A DNA stretch of 64,000 nucleotides from Saccharum officinarum (GCA_020631735.1 CM036188.1:12752214-12816213), one strand, 5' to 3'. Positions 38,765-50,214 are shown, counted from the first letter of the stretch. Numbers and translations are program-made. Notes: generated by a model from the sequence alone, not told the origin.

Positions 38765-40745
38765 ATGATCAGTTCTGTGCATATTTTTTATTTAGTTTGT
38801 ATTGTAAGAAATAATGCCCCCAAAAGGACAAGGATCGGGACAATTGATTCTTTTTTCAAGAAGATAGATAGAGATGGCGATCGACATGGACAGGAGCAAT
38901 ATAATTCTCCTATTGTTGCTGAAGAACCGAGGACTCCTCAAGAACAGAGGTCTGCTGAAGCCCCCAACCCTGAAGAACAGAGGACCGCTGAAGAAGCACC
39001 AAGACAACCAGCACCGAAAATTCAAAGGGTTAATGCTGAAATTGGTGATGCTAGTGTTCTGATAGTTGAACGAGATCTGGGATTACGTCGGCAAATTTGG
39101 GAGTATCCTGCTAATGAAAGAGATCAAGTTCGCAAAGTATACACTATGCATGGCCCTTATCAATTTCACATGGACACATATCCTACTTCTGGTCCAGCAA
39201 GTCATCCATGCAGGTTTCAATCTCACTGGTTCAGTGCTTTTCCTTGGTTAGAATATTCACCCGCAAAAGATGCAGCCTTTTGTTTTCCTTGCTTTCTATT
39301 TTCTAAGAAGCCATCTAGAAAGGCAGGGTCTGATACATTTACAGTGAAAGGATTTAACAATTGGAAAAAAAGTGAATGATGGTGCTAATTGTTCATTCTT
39401 GATTCACATGGGAAAAGGTAGTAAATCTGCTCATAATTATAGTATGAAGTGTTATGATAATATGAAGAATACAGCAGGCCATATTGAACATGTGGTGGAG
39501 AAACAAACTCAGGAAGATATCAAGAAAAATCGGTTGCGTCTTGGGACATCTATTGATGCAGTTCGATACTTAGCATTTCAGGCTTGCCCTTTTCGAGGAC
39601 ATGATGAATCAGCTACTTCAAAAAACCAAGGTAATTTTCGTGAAATGGTGAAACTTCTACCTTCATATAACGAAGAGGTCAATGCAGTTGTGCTAGATAA
39701 TGCTCCATAGAATGCCAAATATACTTCTCCAAAAATTCAAAAAGAAATCTTGGATGTTATGGCTTCTAAAGTGCAATTGGCAATTCGTCGTGAAATTGGT
39801 GATTCAAAATTTTGCTTGATTGTTGATGAGTCTATGGATGAGTCAAAAAGAGAACAAATGACAGTTGTTGTTCGTTTTGTTGACAAAGAGGGATTCATTC
39901 GGGAACGATTTTTTGATCTTGTTCATGTTCATGATACATCATCAGCCACTCTTCACCAAGAATTATGCTCTGTCTTATCCTATCATAATTTGGATGTGCA
40001 AAATATTCGTGGACAAGGATACGATGGTGCTAGTAACATGCGCGGAGAGTGGAATGGACTGCAGGCCAAATTCAGGGAAGATTGCCCTTATGCATATTAT
40101 GTGCATTGCTTTGCTCATCAATTACAATTAGCTCTTGTTGCTGCATCCAAAGAAGTATACGAGGTTGAAAACTTTTTTGATCATCTTTCTTTTATTGTCA
40201 ATACTGTTGTTTCTTCTAGTAAGAGAAATGATGATCTGCATGCCAATCAAGTAGCTGAAATGGAACGTCTTATTGAACTTGGTGACTTAGAAACTGCAAG
40301 TGGAGCAAACCAAGTTGGAACATTAAGGAGGTCTGGTGACACTAGGTGGAGCTCCCATTATGATTCTGTTTGTAGCCTTTTGAGGGTATACAAAGCTACT
40401 TATTTAGTACTTAAAGATATTGCTACTTCTAAAGGTTCAGGAAGTACTCCTTCAGTACGAGGGAAGGCTGCTGGTGCTGTTAGATTGATGATGTCATTTG
40501 ACTTTGTATTTATTTTACCTCTAATGAAAGAGTTGATGGGAATCACAGATCTACTTTGCAGAAAGTTACAACAGAAGTCTCAAGATATTGTAAATGCTAT
40601 GGATGATGTTGCCACCACAAAAAAATTGATTCAGAATCTAAGAGATCATGGTCGGAGCAAACTTCTCGAAGAAGTGACAGCTTTTTGTAGTAAACAATGC
40701 ATTACTGTTCCAGATATGAATGGGTTGTATACTGATTATCCATAG
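38765..40745 (+). pseudogene. TTF-zinc-finger/DUF4371 (ZMYM1-like, hAT-type) transposase remnant
   Basis: Homologous frames run in order. An N-terminal TIDSFFKK is followed by the TTF-type zinc-finger region (CRFQSHWFSAFPW to AAFCFPCFLF, about 39210-39310). Next is a DUF4371-type RNase-H-like core (CLIVDESMDES, GQGYDGASNMRG, YVHCFAHQLQLAL, RRSGDTRWSSHY). Lesions: the natural start is out of frame; a 7-A run at 39365-39371 shifts the frame (WKKSE* where WKKVNDG is expected); TAG at 39708 replaces Gln (NAP*NAKY); and translation stops at 40745 before the hAT C-terminal dimerisation domain. Proteins of this group are widespread plant transposon-derived genes. This copy is dead. Confidence 0.82.
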
Positions 40746-41189
40746 CATTTACAATCTCTAAAAAAACATTATCATTACTGACAGCTTTTTTTTGGATTTT
40801 GGAATGACCGTGAGACTATAACCACTACATATCATAATCATCCTGCAGTTGCACTTGCACGAAGGAAGTGAGGAACGTGGAAACATAAGCTTATCCACAA
40901 GGATAATGCCCTCCGCCGAGCGTCCATCCGGCCGGACAGGACAGACCCGCCTGTCCCCATGCCATGCCCTCGTGCCTCGCGTGCCTGCACCTCGGGTCTT
41001 GTGCTCTCCACCTGTGTCTCGTGCTTCACGACGCGCGTCGCTTACGCCTCGTGCCTCCTGCCTAGACTCACACTACGCACAGCCGAGGTCCGTGGACCGA
41101 GGGTGACCTCCACGCTGTGGCATCGAGCTCCGCGTCAATAAACCTCCATTGGGTGGCAGTAAGTAGATGAGCACACATTACAACCATAT

Positions 41190-41640
41190 GTTTCATGTGT
41201 TTCAGATTTATGTTGCATATGTTTTATTTGGATCTTGTAAAAGTAGATCCGGTGTTACATATATTGCAATGTCTATCCACTTGCAAGTAAGTGTATGTTT
41301 CAAATATTTCAGCTGTTTTCAAATGTATGTTGAAGTGGTTTATCTGGATGTTGCATATGTTGCACTGGCTATAAATGTACGCTGCAAGTGTATGTTATCA
41401 AATGTTTCAGCTATTTTAAACGTATGTTGCAAGTGTTTTATCTGGATGTTGCATATGTTACTGTGGCCATTCACGTATGTTGCAAGTGTATGTTTCAAAT
41501 GTTTTAACTGTTTCAAATGTATGTTACAAGTGTTTTATCTGGATGTTACCTATGTCGCAATGGTTATACATATAGGTTTGTAAGAGTATGTTCAAAATGT
41601 TTCATCTATTTCAGACGTATGTTGCAGCAAATACTTCATG
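41190..41640. repeat. Degenerate ~98-bp tandem repeat (unit 1)
   Basis: The phrase ctggatgttgcatatgtt recurs at about 41343, 41441 and (as ggatgttacctatgtc) 41538, with a weaker start near 41229. Each is followed by tgcaagtgtatgtt...aaatgttt. It lies within a GC-rich to AT-rich block (40850-41815) that looks like an uncharacterised dispersed repeat. No coding capacity. Confidence 0.7.
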
Positions 41641-41819
41641 TTGCAAGTGTTCCATGAGCAGACGCGAGAAGTGGGCGCAGACAGAGGTGGTCCCTGCGGG
41701 CACAGCGGTCCCAGCGGCTGCCAAATTGATTGATAGGACGAAACCGAAAGGGTGGGGCACGGGCGTCCAAACACGTCTCACGTGCCGGACGTCCGGGCGC
41801 TAGCAAAACCCTATCCATA

Positions 41820-42743
41820 AGGGAAAACGGAGCTGATATTGGTAAGCTAATTCTTCTTCTCAAAACACGTAGCTTACAGGCAGCTATTAAAATTTGTTAT
41901 GCCAAAGATTTTGCAGATAAAATGTATCATAAGTTAGGTAAAAATATTTAACTATTGATTTGTCAACCTAAACGTTAGAGGTTGGTAAATTATGGTAGCA
42001 AACTTGAGGCCTTCTTTGGAATGGAGGATTTTTAGAGAAAAAAATAGAGTATTCAACAATCAGCATCTCCAATAGTTTCTAAAAATCACTTGATAAATAA
42101 ATTAATAAGTTTTTCAAGTGGCTAAAAAAAGTTGGGTGCATATTTGTTGCCTTTCTATAACCGTTTTCAAAATCTCACTCCTAGAAGATACAAGGTAATT
42201 TTACATAAGAAATCTCAAACTATTTTTAAATCACCCTAACCAATTTTATATTTTCTTTCTCTCTTGTAAATTTCCATCAAGAACTCTATCCTACTTTTTA
42301 TTTTTTCCCACCTCCTTCCATCTTCGGATGGCGTGATGGGTACCACACGTATATACCCGTGCGACGAGAACGACTTTTCTGAGAGTGGGGAGATTAGGAG
42401 TTGAGATATGAAGTTGTTGGAGAGCAGTTTTTTTTCAATGTTGCCAAAAGATCTAGATTGGGAGTGGGTTTTGGAACCTCTTAGAGATGCGGTAAGGATT
42501 ATAGTGTAGATATTTTTTGTCCGTAGGAAAGCAACTCATCAGGAAATCTAAAGGAATACTGTTGCCAATCCTACTATTTCATATGAATTTTATGGGGAAA
42601 ATCATCTACTCGTACCTCTTTCATTTGCTCACTCGTGCGTAGGATCGAGGCAAAAAGATTGCAAGTTCGTAATTAAGGGCTGAACAACTCGAGACAAAAG
42701 ATTGACCCGATGGGGAAGAAAATACATTTTGAAGAGATAAGAG
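41820..42743. other. Unassigned AT-rich sequence, unit 1
   Basis: Collinear with 50215-51112 in unit 2. No gene, RNA or transposon terminus seen. Confidence 0.5.
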
Positions 42744-42746
42744 TAA

Positions 42747-43201
42747 GACTACCCGCACCGGCGAACGCCAAATGCGTTTGGCGTACGAAAGTCTGCTGCA
42801 GCGGCTTACTCTATCACCCACGCTATGGTTCCATGAACGCCAAATCCAGCGGCTACAATACATTTTACCGGGCAGCAGTGCAAAGGCAGCAGCGTGCGGA
42901 AGAGTGAGGACAGAGAGTATAAAGTGGTGGGTCCCACTCGTTCAACTAGCTAAAAAATGTTATAACTCACAAACCATAAAACCAAATTAAATTCCGATTG
43001 CACCATTAAATTCGTTGCAATAAATACTTCAAAACAAGATGTCACATAGATATATTTAGATAAAGTGACAAGTGGGCCCCACAGTGGATAAAGGATGATA
43101 TAGAGGATGGATGGATGCGGGAAAACTATATATTTTGTGATGACTAGAACGGAATATTCCTTTTAGAGGATGGATATAGAGGATGATGAGTGCGGATAGC
43201 C
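42747..43201. mobile_element. Tourist-like (PIF/Harbinger) MITE, 455 bp, unit 1 only
   Basis: The terminal inverted repeats are gactacccgcac and, at the right end inverted, ggctatccgcac. They are flanked by TSD taa at 42744-42746 and 43202-43204. Unit 2 has the uninterrupted site gagtaatgtcg at 51111-51120. No ORF of its own. Confidence 0.85.
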
Positions 43202-43520
43202 TAATGTCGTGGACTGTTGGTCCACGTGTAGACATATTGTACGTATGAGTGCAATCCCCGAGAGTGGCGTAACGTGGAAAATCATGAGAGGCATCCTGTT
43301 ATAATCAACATTGGACATATCAGCCCGGACATATATCTATGAGCAAATATTTTTGTGCTTAGCAACGAAAGAAAATGATCTATCAAGGTCGTAATGTAAT
43401 TTGATACAAACTTAATTAGACATTGTCATATTATTGCTAACATAGCTTATATTTTGGATATTATAGTTGTCAAAAATAAATTATAGCTTTCTAATTTTAT
43501 AAAAATTGGAAACATAAATA

Positions 43521-43664
43521 CTCCTATTCTAAATTATAATATGTTTTGGTTTTTTTAATACATTCATAGTTTTTGCTATTCACTTAGATATACATTATGT
43601 CATAGTAAAATCAATGTATTTTCTAGAAAAAAACAAAATGTCTTATGATTTAGAATGGAGGGAG
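43521..43664. mobile_element. Stowaway-like MITE (unit 1, first)
   Basis: The ends are ctccta...ggaggagg-type termini (ctcctattct ... agaatggagggag) with TA at both sides. The counterpart in unit 2 is 51578-51718, so insertion predates the duplication. Confidence 0.75.
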
Positions 43665-43820
43665 TAGTTAGCATTCCAGTTTCCATTCTCCACGAACATT
43701 TGATAGCTTTTTTTCCTGCCTTCATAAAAAAGAATGTAGTTGAGTTTAGGATAAATTAAGCTTTCTTTAACTAAATTATATAAAATAATATTAATATTTA
43801 TGTCTTTAGCTAGACTTACT

Positions 43821-44203
43821 ATAAATATAAATATAAATATAAATATAAATATAAATATAAATATAAATATAAATATAAATATAAATATAAATATAAATAT
43901 AAATATAAATATAAATATAAATATAAATATAAATATAAATATAAATATAAATATAAATATAAATATAAATATAAATATAAATATAAATATAAATATAAAT
44001 ATAAATATAAATATAAATATAAATATAAATATAAATATAAATATAAATATAAATATAAATATAAATATAAATATAAATATAAATATAAATATAAATATAA
44101 ATATAAATATAAATATAAATATAAATATAAATATAAATATAAATATAAATATAAATATAAATATAAATATAAATATAAATATAAATATAAATATAAATAT
44201 ATT
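43821..44203. repeat. (ATAAAT)n hexanucleotide tract, about 63 units
   Basis: About 380 bases of nearly perfect ataaat repeats. Unit 2 at the same point reads ttactatgtaaatatattat, equivalent to about one unit. The Asn-Ile and Tyr-Leu reading frames over it are artefacts. Confidence 0.95.
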
Positions 44204-44785
44204 ATATAATTCATATAACTATACTTATATGGTATAAAAAATGGTAATACTTATCTATATAGATTTGGTTAAATTTTGAATTGTACGACTTGTTGGGAAA
44301 TAAGAAATGTAAATGGTGTGAACCTTGAACAATCAGGCTGTTTTGGGGGCCCCTAGGAAATGAACCACACCCCACCCCCCGGTTATCAGCGACAAGTGGA
44401 TTTTGTGGTCTTTAAAGCCTTTGTATGGTGAGGGTGTTTGCTGGTGTTTCTTTCCTTTGGTTCCTTTTTATTGCATTTTTCAATCTTTGACAGACAATAG
44501 AAGGAAGAAGATGACTGTTTTGATCTTCAATGTACTCTTATTTTTTAAAGGTTATTTGGTACCAAGTTGTCCTTTTGTACAAGCTATTATTTTCCTTTAT
44601 GTATATCAGATCTGAGTCAGATAGCCGTCACAAGAAATGCCTGCAATTAAAACTTTAACTACAGACTTTTATTAATCACTAATAACACCATGGATAAAAT
44701 TTTAAGATTATCACACGAAAAGAATATCAATACATTTTAGTAAGAAGAAGCGACTAGTACTTTCAGACGCTATATTAAGCGATGA
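44204..44785. other. 3' flank of BAHD gene 1
   Basis: AT-rich. A minus-strand aataaa lies at 44668-44673, about 115 bases past the stop, a plausible polyadenylation signal. No other gene is seen. Collinear with 51890-52478 in unit 2. Confidence 0.5.
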
Positions 44786-46209
44786 TCAATCCATGGAGTA
44801 GCAGATGTGTTTGAAGGCATCAACGTGGTGATCGTCGAGAGCCATGAAGAGGTCGACGCCACCCTTGGCTGCGCACGACGGCACCAAGATCGTGAGACCC
44901 TCGACGGGCAGGTCCGGGGGCACGAAGGCGCACGGCGGCCCGTAGCCGAAGTCATGGAACCTGAACCCCAGCCAGCTGTCCACCTCCAGGTCCGGGCAGA
45001 AGGCCATGCCGGGACGTCCGGCCGTGGACGCCAGCTCATCGCCGCCGGCGCGCTCCGCCATGTCCCCGAAGTCGACGAAGGACTGGATGTACTCGGCGTT
45101 GACGCGCGCGACGGCGTCGCGGATGGCGCCGGCCACCGCGGCGTAGCTGGAGGACAGCAGCTGCCGGGCTCGCATTCGCGGGAACGCCCACAGCACCATG
45201 TTACCGAAGTACTCCATGGGCACCGGAGGGACGGCACGGCCCCTGCAGTTCACGGCGACACTTATCTGCGTGAACTCCTCCGGAGCCAGATCCCGCGCCG
45301 CCGTGACCTTCTTCCAGACGTGCGCCAGGAGGCACTGGAACGTGGTGCACCGACGGTCGCCGCCCACGCGGGCTTTGAGGCCGGCGATGAACTCCTCCGG
45401 GAAGTTGATGGAGATGTTCTTGATCCTGTCCATGGGGAGCACGGGGTAGGAGTGGCTATGCTCGTCCCGGAACTCGATGTTCCGGTGATCGAACTTGGGC
45501 ATGGGTGGGCTGCGGGGTACGGCAATGGCGGCGCGGTCGGTGAAGGGCAACGGTCGTAGATCGGTAGCCGAGGCGCTGCGGCGCACGGCCGTGGCCCAGA
45601 CCGTGTAGAAGGTGGTGATGGACTGCCCGTCGGCGACGAGGTGTTGGCACGCGGTGCCGATCACCAGGCCGCCGCACCTGTACCGCGTCAGCGGCACCTG
45701 GAAGAGGGGCTCGTCGACACGTTCCTGCATGCATGGGTGGGACGGTGGACCAAACACATGCATGAGCATATATGCTTTATTAGTACGTTTCTGCATCGAA
45801 GTATCGAACGGTCACCGAATAAGTTACGTACCTCATCGGCCTTGGGGTAGAGCTCGCTGACGTGCGCCACCAGCGGCGCGTCGGCAAGGTCGGCGTCTGC
45901 GGTGGCCTCGACGACAAGCACGCCGGCGTCGTTGAGGTGGAAGCACTTCCTGCCGCGGTCGTCGACGACAATGCGGGCCGCCAGGTGCGGGTACCTGGCG
46001 ACGGCGGCGAGGAGGCCGTCCACTATGGCGTCGTTGTCCGGCGCAGGCGCGTTCCACGCGAAGACGTTCGGGATGTAGCCGTCGGTGGAAGCGTGGTCGA
46101 AGGGCGTGAGCGGGGACCAATGCTTGCCGCCGCCGCCGCCATGGGCGGATGCCGGTGGTGGGGCTCTAAGCACCGCGCGGCGCGTGATCTCCACCGTCAG
46201 TGCCGCCAT
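44786..46209 (-). CDS. BAHD N-acyltransferase 1 (agmatine/tryptamine hydroxycinnamoyltransferase-like)
   Basis: Two exons: 46209-45832 (126 codons) and 45724-44786 (312 aa plus stop). The 107-bp intron begins gtacgt and ends gcatgcag, phase 0; the total is 438 aa, normal for the family. The start [14 protein letters not shown] is chosen because it matches the conserved family N-terminus; an upstream in-frame Met exists. The HxxxD motif is HLVAD (154-158), the acyl-transfer His/Asp. The C-terminal DFGWG motif appears as DFGYG (384-388). By wording ([33 protein letters not shown]) it belongs with grass enzymes that join hydroxycinnamoyl- or benzoyl-CoA to amines. The acceptor is inferred, not seen. 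A cytosolic location is expected, since there is no signal peptide. TATA box at 46425-46434. No broken codons. Confidence 0.85.
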
Positions 46210-46424
46210 GGTCGTCGTCGTCGTAATTGATGGTCGACTAGCTAGCATGCAATGCAAGAAGCAGATGATGGTGAGAATGGTGATCAGCTGACGACCAAGC
46301 CAATAAATAAGTTTTTCTTTTTCCTCTCACTGAATAGCGTGTTGAGTAGGGTGTCTGATCGAGTTCTGTATTGATGCTTATCACTACTAGTATGTTGTGT
46401 GAGTTAGCACATGCGTGTGTACGT

Positions 46425-46434
46425 GTATATATAG
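46425..46434 (-). promoter_or_regulatory. TATA box of BAHD gene 1
   Basis: The minus strand reads ctatatatac about 215 bases upstream of the ATG. The same box is at 54133-54142 for gene 2. Confidence 0.6.
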
Positions 46435-46520
46435 GGGTTTGGAGGAGCTTGGCAGGCGGGAAATTAAAATGACGGCCGGGGTCACCAACCACGCGGCAGC
46501 AGCGCGCCAAAAAAATACAG

Positions 46521-46634
46521 TGCCTTGTATAAGACCAAGTATCTTTAACAAGACGAGTCTTGCCCCATCTTCTCCAGCACCAGATTTGTCCATGTCATCT
46601 GTATTTTCTTCACTGTGTAATCTAATACAAGGCA
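46521..46634. repeat. Short foldback upstream of BAHD gene 1
   Basis: tgccttgtat at 46521-46530 is inverted at 46625-46634, with partial pairing beyond. It could be a small MITE about 90 bases upstream of the TATA box. The same structure occurs at 54229-54342. Confidence 0.35.
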
Positions 46635-46740
46635 CATGTGCATCAGTTGATTTCTTTGCATGTGCAGCCACTAATCCAGAAATTACGTTCATATATATAG
46701 TCATCTCTCGTATCTGTAGAACAAGCCTACAGTACATTAA

Positions 46741-47500
46741 GGCCTCGTTTGGTACAGTTCAACTTCATCAGTGTATTTTTAAAAAAAAACAGCGTCGCAA
46801 GCAGCATTTTTGGTGAAACTGAGCAGTTTTTGTGATCCCGTTTGACAAAATATCTTCGCATGATGGAACAAGAGAATGAATGACTAGCGTGCCCTTCTTT
46901 TTTTCTCCGTTTTCTTCTCCAGGTGACCAGTCTTCTCCACGCTCGTGCGCCGGCCCTTCTTCCCCAGGCGATGATGGGCATGCTGGCCCTGGTAGCACGA
47001 GCCTCGGCCGCCGTTGCTCGTGCACGCCGTGGTGGCCACGGCTGCTCGCACCTAGCGCTGCACCTGCCCGCGCCCCGGCGATTGCGCCAGTGCCTCGGTG
47101 GCCGCGCCTGCCCCAGCAGCGGCGCAATTCCAAGTGGCCCACGCCCCAGCGATGGAGCCCCTCATGGCTGCTTGGCCGCCCACGCCTGGCTCAGCTGCGG
47201 CACCAGTGTCCTCTCTCCTGGCTCGGTGGCGGCGGCGCCACCCTGCTTAGCAGCGGGACCTCGCACTCCGGTCACTTCTTCTCCACGCGTCGCCGCTTCT
47301 TTGGGGGCAAATCGGAGATGCATGTATGCTGGGTCCCACTGGTGGCAAGTGAAGCTAGGGTAAACTATTTTTTTCAGCTTCATCCCATCCCTTTCCTTTG
47401 TGAGAGCAGAAAAAAAAGCTTCACCTATGAAGTTGTTTTGAAAAATACTGTTTGGCAAAGAAAAAATAGCTCACAATGTGAAGCTTTACCAAACAAGACC
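46741..47500. mobile_element. PIF/Harbinger-like non-autonomous element with GC-rich interior (unit 1)
   Basis: The left end ggcctcgtttggtac and the inverted right end ggtcttgtttggtaa are bounded by taa on both sides. The interior (about 46900-47300) is strongly GC-rich with long frames rich in Pro, Ser, Arg and Ala but no domain. This could be captured gene sequence or just composition. The counterpart is 54449-55211. Confidence 0.6.
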
Positions 47501-47588
47501 TAAATATATATAGAGAACTCTGGCAAAGAAAAAATAGCTCGCAATGTGAAGCTTTGCCAAACAAAGCCTAAATGTATCTAGAGAACTC
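47453..47588. repeat. 68-bp tandem duplication across the element's right end (unit 1 only)
   Basis: 47453-47520 and 47521-47588 are near-identical direct copies (tggcaaagaaaaaatagctc...). They duplicate the right end of the Harbinger-like element and its taa flank. Unit 2 has a single copy. Confidence 0.85.
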
Positions 47589-47604
47589 TGGCACATAGTT
47601 GATA

Positions 47605-47829
47605 CTCCCTCAATCCTAAAATAAATGTCGCTCTCGTTTCCCGAGGAGTCAAACATTTTTTACTTTGACCAAATATATATATATACAAGAAAATATTAGT
47701 ATTTATATTACATAATTAGTATCATTATAGGACATAAATATTGTTAATATTTTCTACAAACCTAGTTAAACTTAAATAAATTTGACCGGCATGAATAACA
47801 CAGTGACATTTATTTTGGAATGGAGGGAG
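47605..47829. mobile_element. Stowaway-like MITE (unit 1, second)
   Basis: Ends ctccctcaatcctaaaataa and ttattttggaatggagggag, with TA at 47603-47604 and 47830-47831. The counterpart is 55248-55468. Confidence 0.85.
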
Positions 47830-47831
47830 TA

Positions 47832-48599
47832 TTTAGCTACTACTCTAGAGAGTACATGCATGATCATATCTCCAGAACGTTAGAGGGCACAGGCGTTAAA
47901 TGCCCGTTAACATTACTGTTGTATTGAAAATCTGCCAGTGTCGTAGCAATGGTCAAGACAAAAGTTCTCCCATTTTGATCTAGTTAAAGAAGATTACATT
48001 AAAAGAGATTGTGAAACGGTCAACTACAGTTAATATCAAATTCTACGTACGTACACTGGCCAAATCGAAGGTAGTCGCGGCAACACGCCGCGCCCCCCGT
48101 TTCTAGTTTTTTTTACGAATACGGCTTGCACAGCAATGACGTGTTCGCGAGACTCTGTCATTCTGAGTGCCTTGACGCAACTGACTGGTTCTGTTCTCAA
48201 CGAGCGAGTTTACTCTGTCAGCAGTTGACGTGCTAGCTATTGCCCTCGTGCGTAGCATCCCTGCTGACATGCGAGTGTTCTCACTGACTGTCAACGACGG
48301 AGCAGGGAGTACGTACGTAGGTGTTTTAATTTTACTATACTAGTACTTGTATAAGAAGCGTCAGCCAGTACCTGAGTCTATCGATTCCCCAACACCTACC
48401 ACCGTATATGATCAACTAATCGAGCTTATTTCACAATCATGTGTGACTTCCACAACACCTACCAGCTCGCAATACGTATGACCTGGTTCAACACCAAAGA
48501 CAAGTTCATCAATACGTGTATGAGCTGGTTCAATTCCAAAAAGTTCAGCAGAGGTTTGATCTAACTCAACCTGGCCAGGGCTGCTCCAGCCATATCTAT
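47832..48599. other. Unassigned sequence, unit 1
   Basis: Collinear with 55471-56076 plus 60722-60867 in unit 2. No gene is seen. The site ccacaacacctacc near 48450-48463 is the empty target of the LTR element in unit 2. Confidence 0.5.
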
Positions 48600-48601
48600 T
48601 A

Positions 48602-48819
48602 CTCCTCCATCCCAAATTATAAGTTATTTCAACTTTTTGAGATTCAAAGCATCTCAAATTTGATTCAATTTATAAATGTATTAACATCTATGATACCAAA
48701 TAAGTATCATTATTATATTCTTCATTAATTATATTTTCATATTAATATCTATTTTATGTCATAAATCTTTGTAATTCTTTTCATAATTTAAAAAAACTTA
48801 TAATTTGGAATGAAGAAAG
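48602..48819. mobile_element. Stowaway-like MITE (unit 1, third)
   Basis: Ends ctcctccatcccaaattata and tataatttggaatgaagaaag, with TA on both sides. The counterpart is 60870-61087. Confidence 0.75.
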
Positions 48820-48884
48820 TATAATAGTTTACACGCACAACAATGCTAATCAGTGACTACCGATAGGAATCCCCTCCAAGTCCC

Positions 48885-48988
48885 GGAGGGATATGGAGGC
48901 ATCGAGCTCGGGGTGGTGTTGACGCCGGACTCCATGGACGCATTTGCTTCGTGCTTTGCCCATGCTCTCGGCGCCACTGTCTAATTGG
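48885..48988 (+). pseudogene. Tail of BAHD pseudogene, duplicated copy
   Basis: It reads GGIELGVVLTPDSMDAFASC to a stop, as in 37891-37998. Only the last ~34 codons are present because the duplication breakpoint falls inside the gene. Confidence 0.8.
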
Positions 48989-49599
48989 CATTCCGATCTA
49001 AGGTGCAGCAGCCGGCAGCTGCCTTCTTCGACAACACAAAACCGAAGATTCGATTGAACTTGAACCAGTATATATGTGCTTGATAAATTGATTTACTTTT
49101 ACTGTCTTGAGTGAGCTCGTTCTTTCAGTAGATGTGCTGCGGAAGTGCAGTCAAGCAACAAGCCAGTGGAATTGTTCCGAAATCAATCAAGCATCATGAT
49201 TTATGAAGAACCGTTTTGGATTTTGGAATGACCGTGAGACTATAACTGCTACATATCATGATCATCCTGCAGCTGCACGGAGGAAGTGAGGAACGCGGAA
49301 ACATAAGCTTATCCACAAGGATAATGCCCTCCGTCGAGCGTCCGTCCGGCCGGACGGGACGGACCCGCCTACCCCCGTGCCTTGTGTGCCTGCACCTCGG
49401 GTCTTGTGCTCCCCACCCGTCCCTCGTGCCTCATGACGTGCGTCGCTTACGCCTCGTGCCTCCTGCCCCCGGACTCACACTGCGCACAGCCAAGGTCCAT
49501 GGACCGAGGGCGACCTCCACGTTGTGGCATCGAGCTCCGAGTCAATAAGCTTTCATTGGGTGACAGCAAGTAGATAAGCACATGTTGCAACTATATGTT

Positions 49600-50040
49600 T
49601 CATGCGTTTTAGATTTATGTTGCATATGTTTTATATGGATCTTGCAAAAGTAGATCTGGTGTTGCATATATTGTAATGTCTATACACGTATGTTGCAAGT
49701 GTATGTTTCAAATGTTTCAGTTGTTTTCAAATGTATGTTGAAGTGGTTTATCTGGATGTTGCATATGTTGCACTGGCTATAAATGTACGCTGCAAGTGTA
49801 TGTTATCAAATGTTTCAGCTGTTTCAAATGTATGTTGCAAGTGTTTTATCTGGATGTTGCATATGTTACTGTGGCCATACACATATGTTGCAAGTGTATG
49901 TTTCAAATGGTTTAACGGTTTCAAATGTATGTTGCAAGTGTTTACATATGTCACAGTGGTCATACATATAGGTTTGTAAGAGTATGTTCAAAATGTTTCA
50001 TCTGTTTCAGACGTATGTTGTAGCAAATACTTCATATTGC
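49600..50040. repeat. Degenerate ~98-bp tandem repeat (unit 2)
   Basis: Same as 41190-41640, with ctggatgttgcatatgtt near 49752 and 49850. One unit is shortened near 49930-49950. Confidence 0.7.
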
Positions 50041-50214
50041 AAGTATCTCATGAGCAGACGCGGGAAGTGGGTGCAGGCAGAGGTGTTCCCTGCAGGCACA
50101 CAACGGTCCCAGTGGCTGCCAAATTGATTGATGGGACGAAACCGAAAGAGCGGGGCACGGGCGTCCAGACACGTCTCACGCGCCGGACGTGCGGGCGCTA
50201 GCAAAGCCCTATCC

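Larger units (their letters stand above)
38230..40790 (+). mobile_element. hAT-like element remnant, present only in unit 1
   Basis: The left end cagaggcggaactgggg resembles hAT terminal inverted repeats and runs into 23 consecutive G (38243-38265). Unit 2 reads straight from ...atttatgaagaacc to gttttggattttggaatgacc (about 49200-49230), lacking these ~2.56 kb. I find no matching right terminal repeat and no 8-bp TSD. Either the 3' end is truncated or unit 2 lost the element by deletion. Confidence 0.65.
37891..48884. repeat. Segmental tandem duplication, unit 1
   Basis: The unit starts ggagggatatgg inside the BAHD pseudogene and ends ...ggaatcccctccaagtccc. It aligns along its length to 48885-61153 once insertions are removed: the hAT-like block, a Tourist-like MITE and the hexanucleotide tract here, and the LTR element in unit 2. 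The shared core is about 7.6-8 kb. Three bases, ccc, are common to both breakpoints. Confidence 0.88.

Noticed and set aside
43800..44237. 145-aa and 131-aa reading frames on both strands over the hexanucleotide tract
   Set aside because: Pure translation of (ATAAAT)n with no coding features.
44807..45559. 250-aa plus-strand frame (and 52500-53264)
   Set aside because: Antisense to BAHD exon 2. GC-rich third positions keep the opposite strand open, and the minus strand has the family motifs and splice sites.
46880..47503. 207-aa plus frame in the Harbinger-like element
   Set aside because: Pro/Ser/Arg-rich composition only. It is not preserved as one frame in unit 2 and has no domain.
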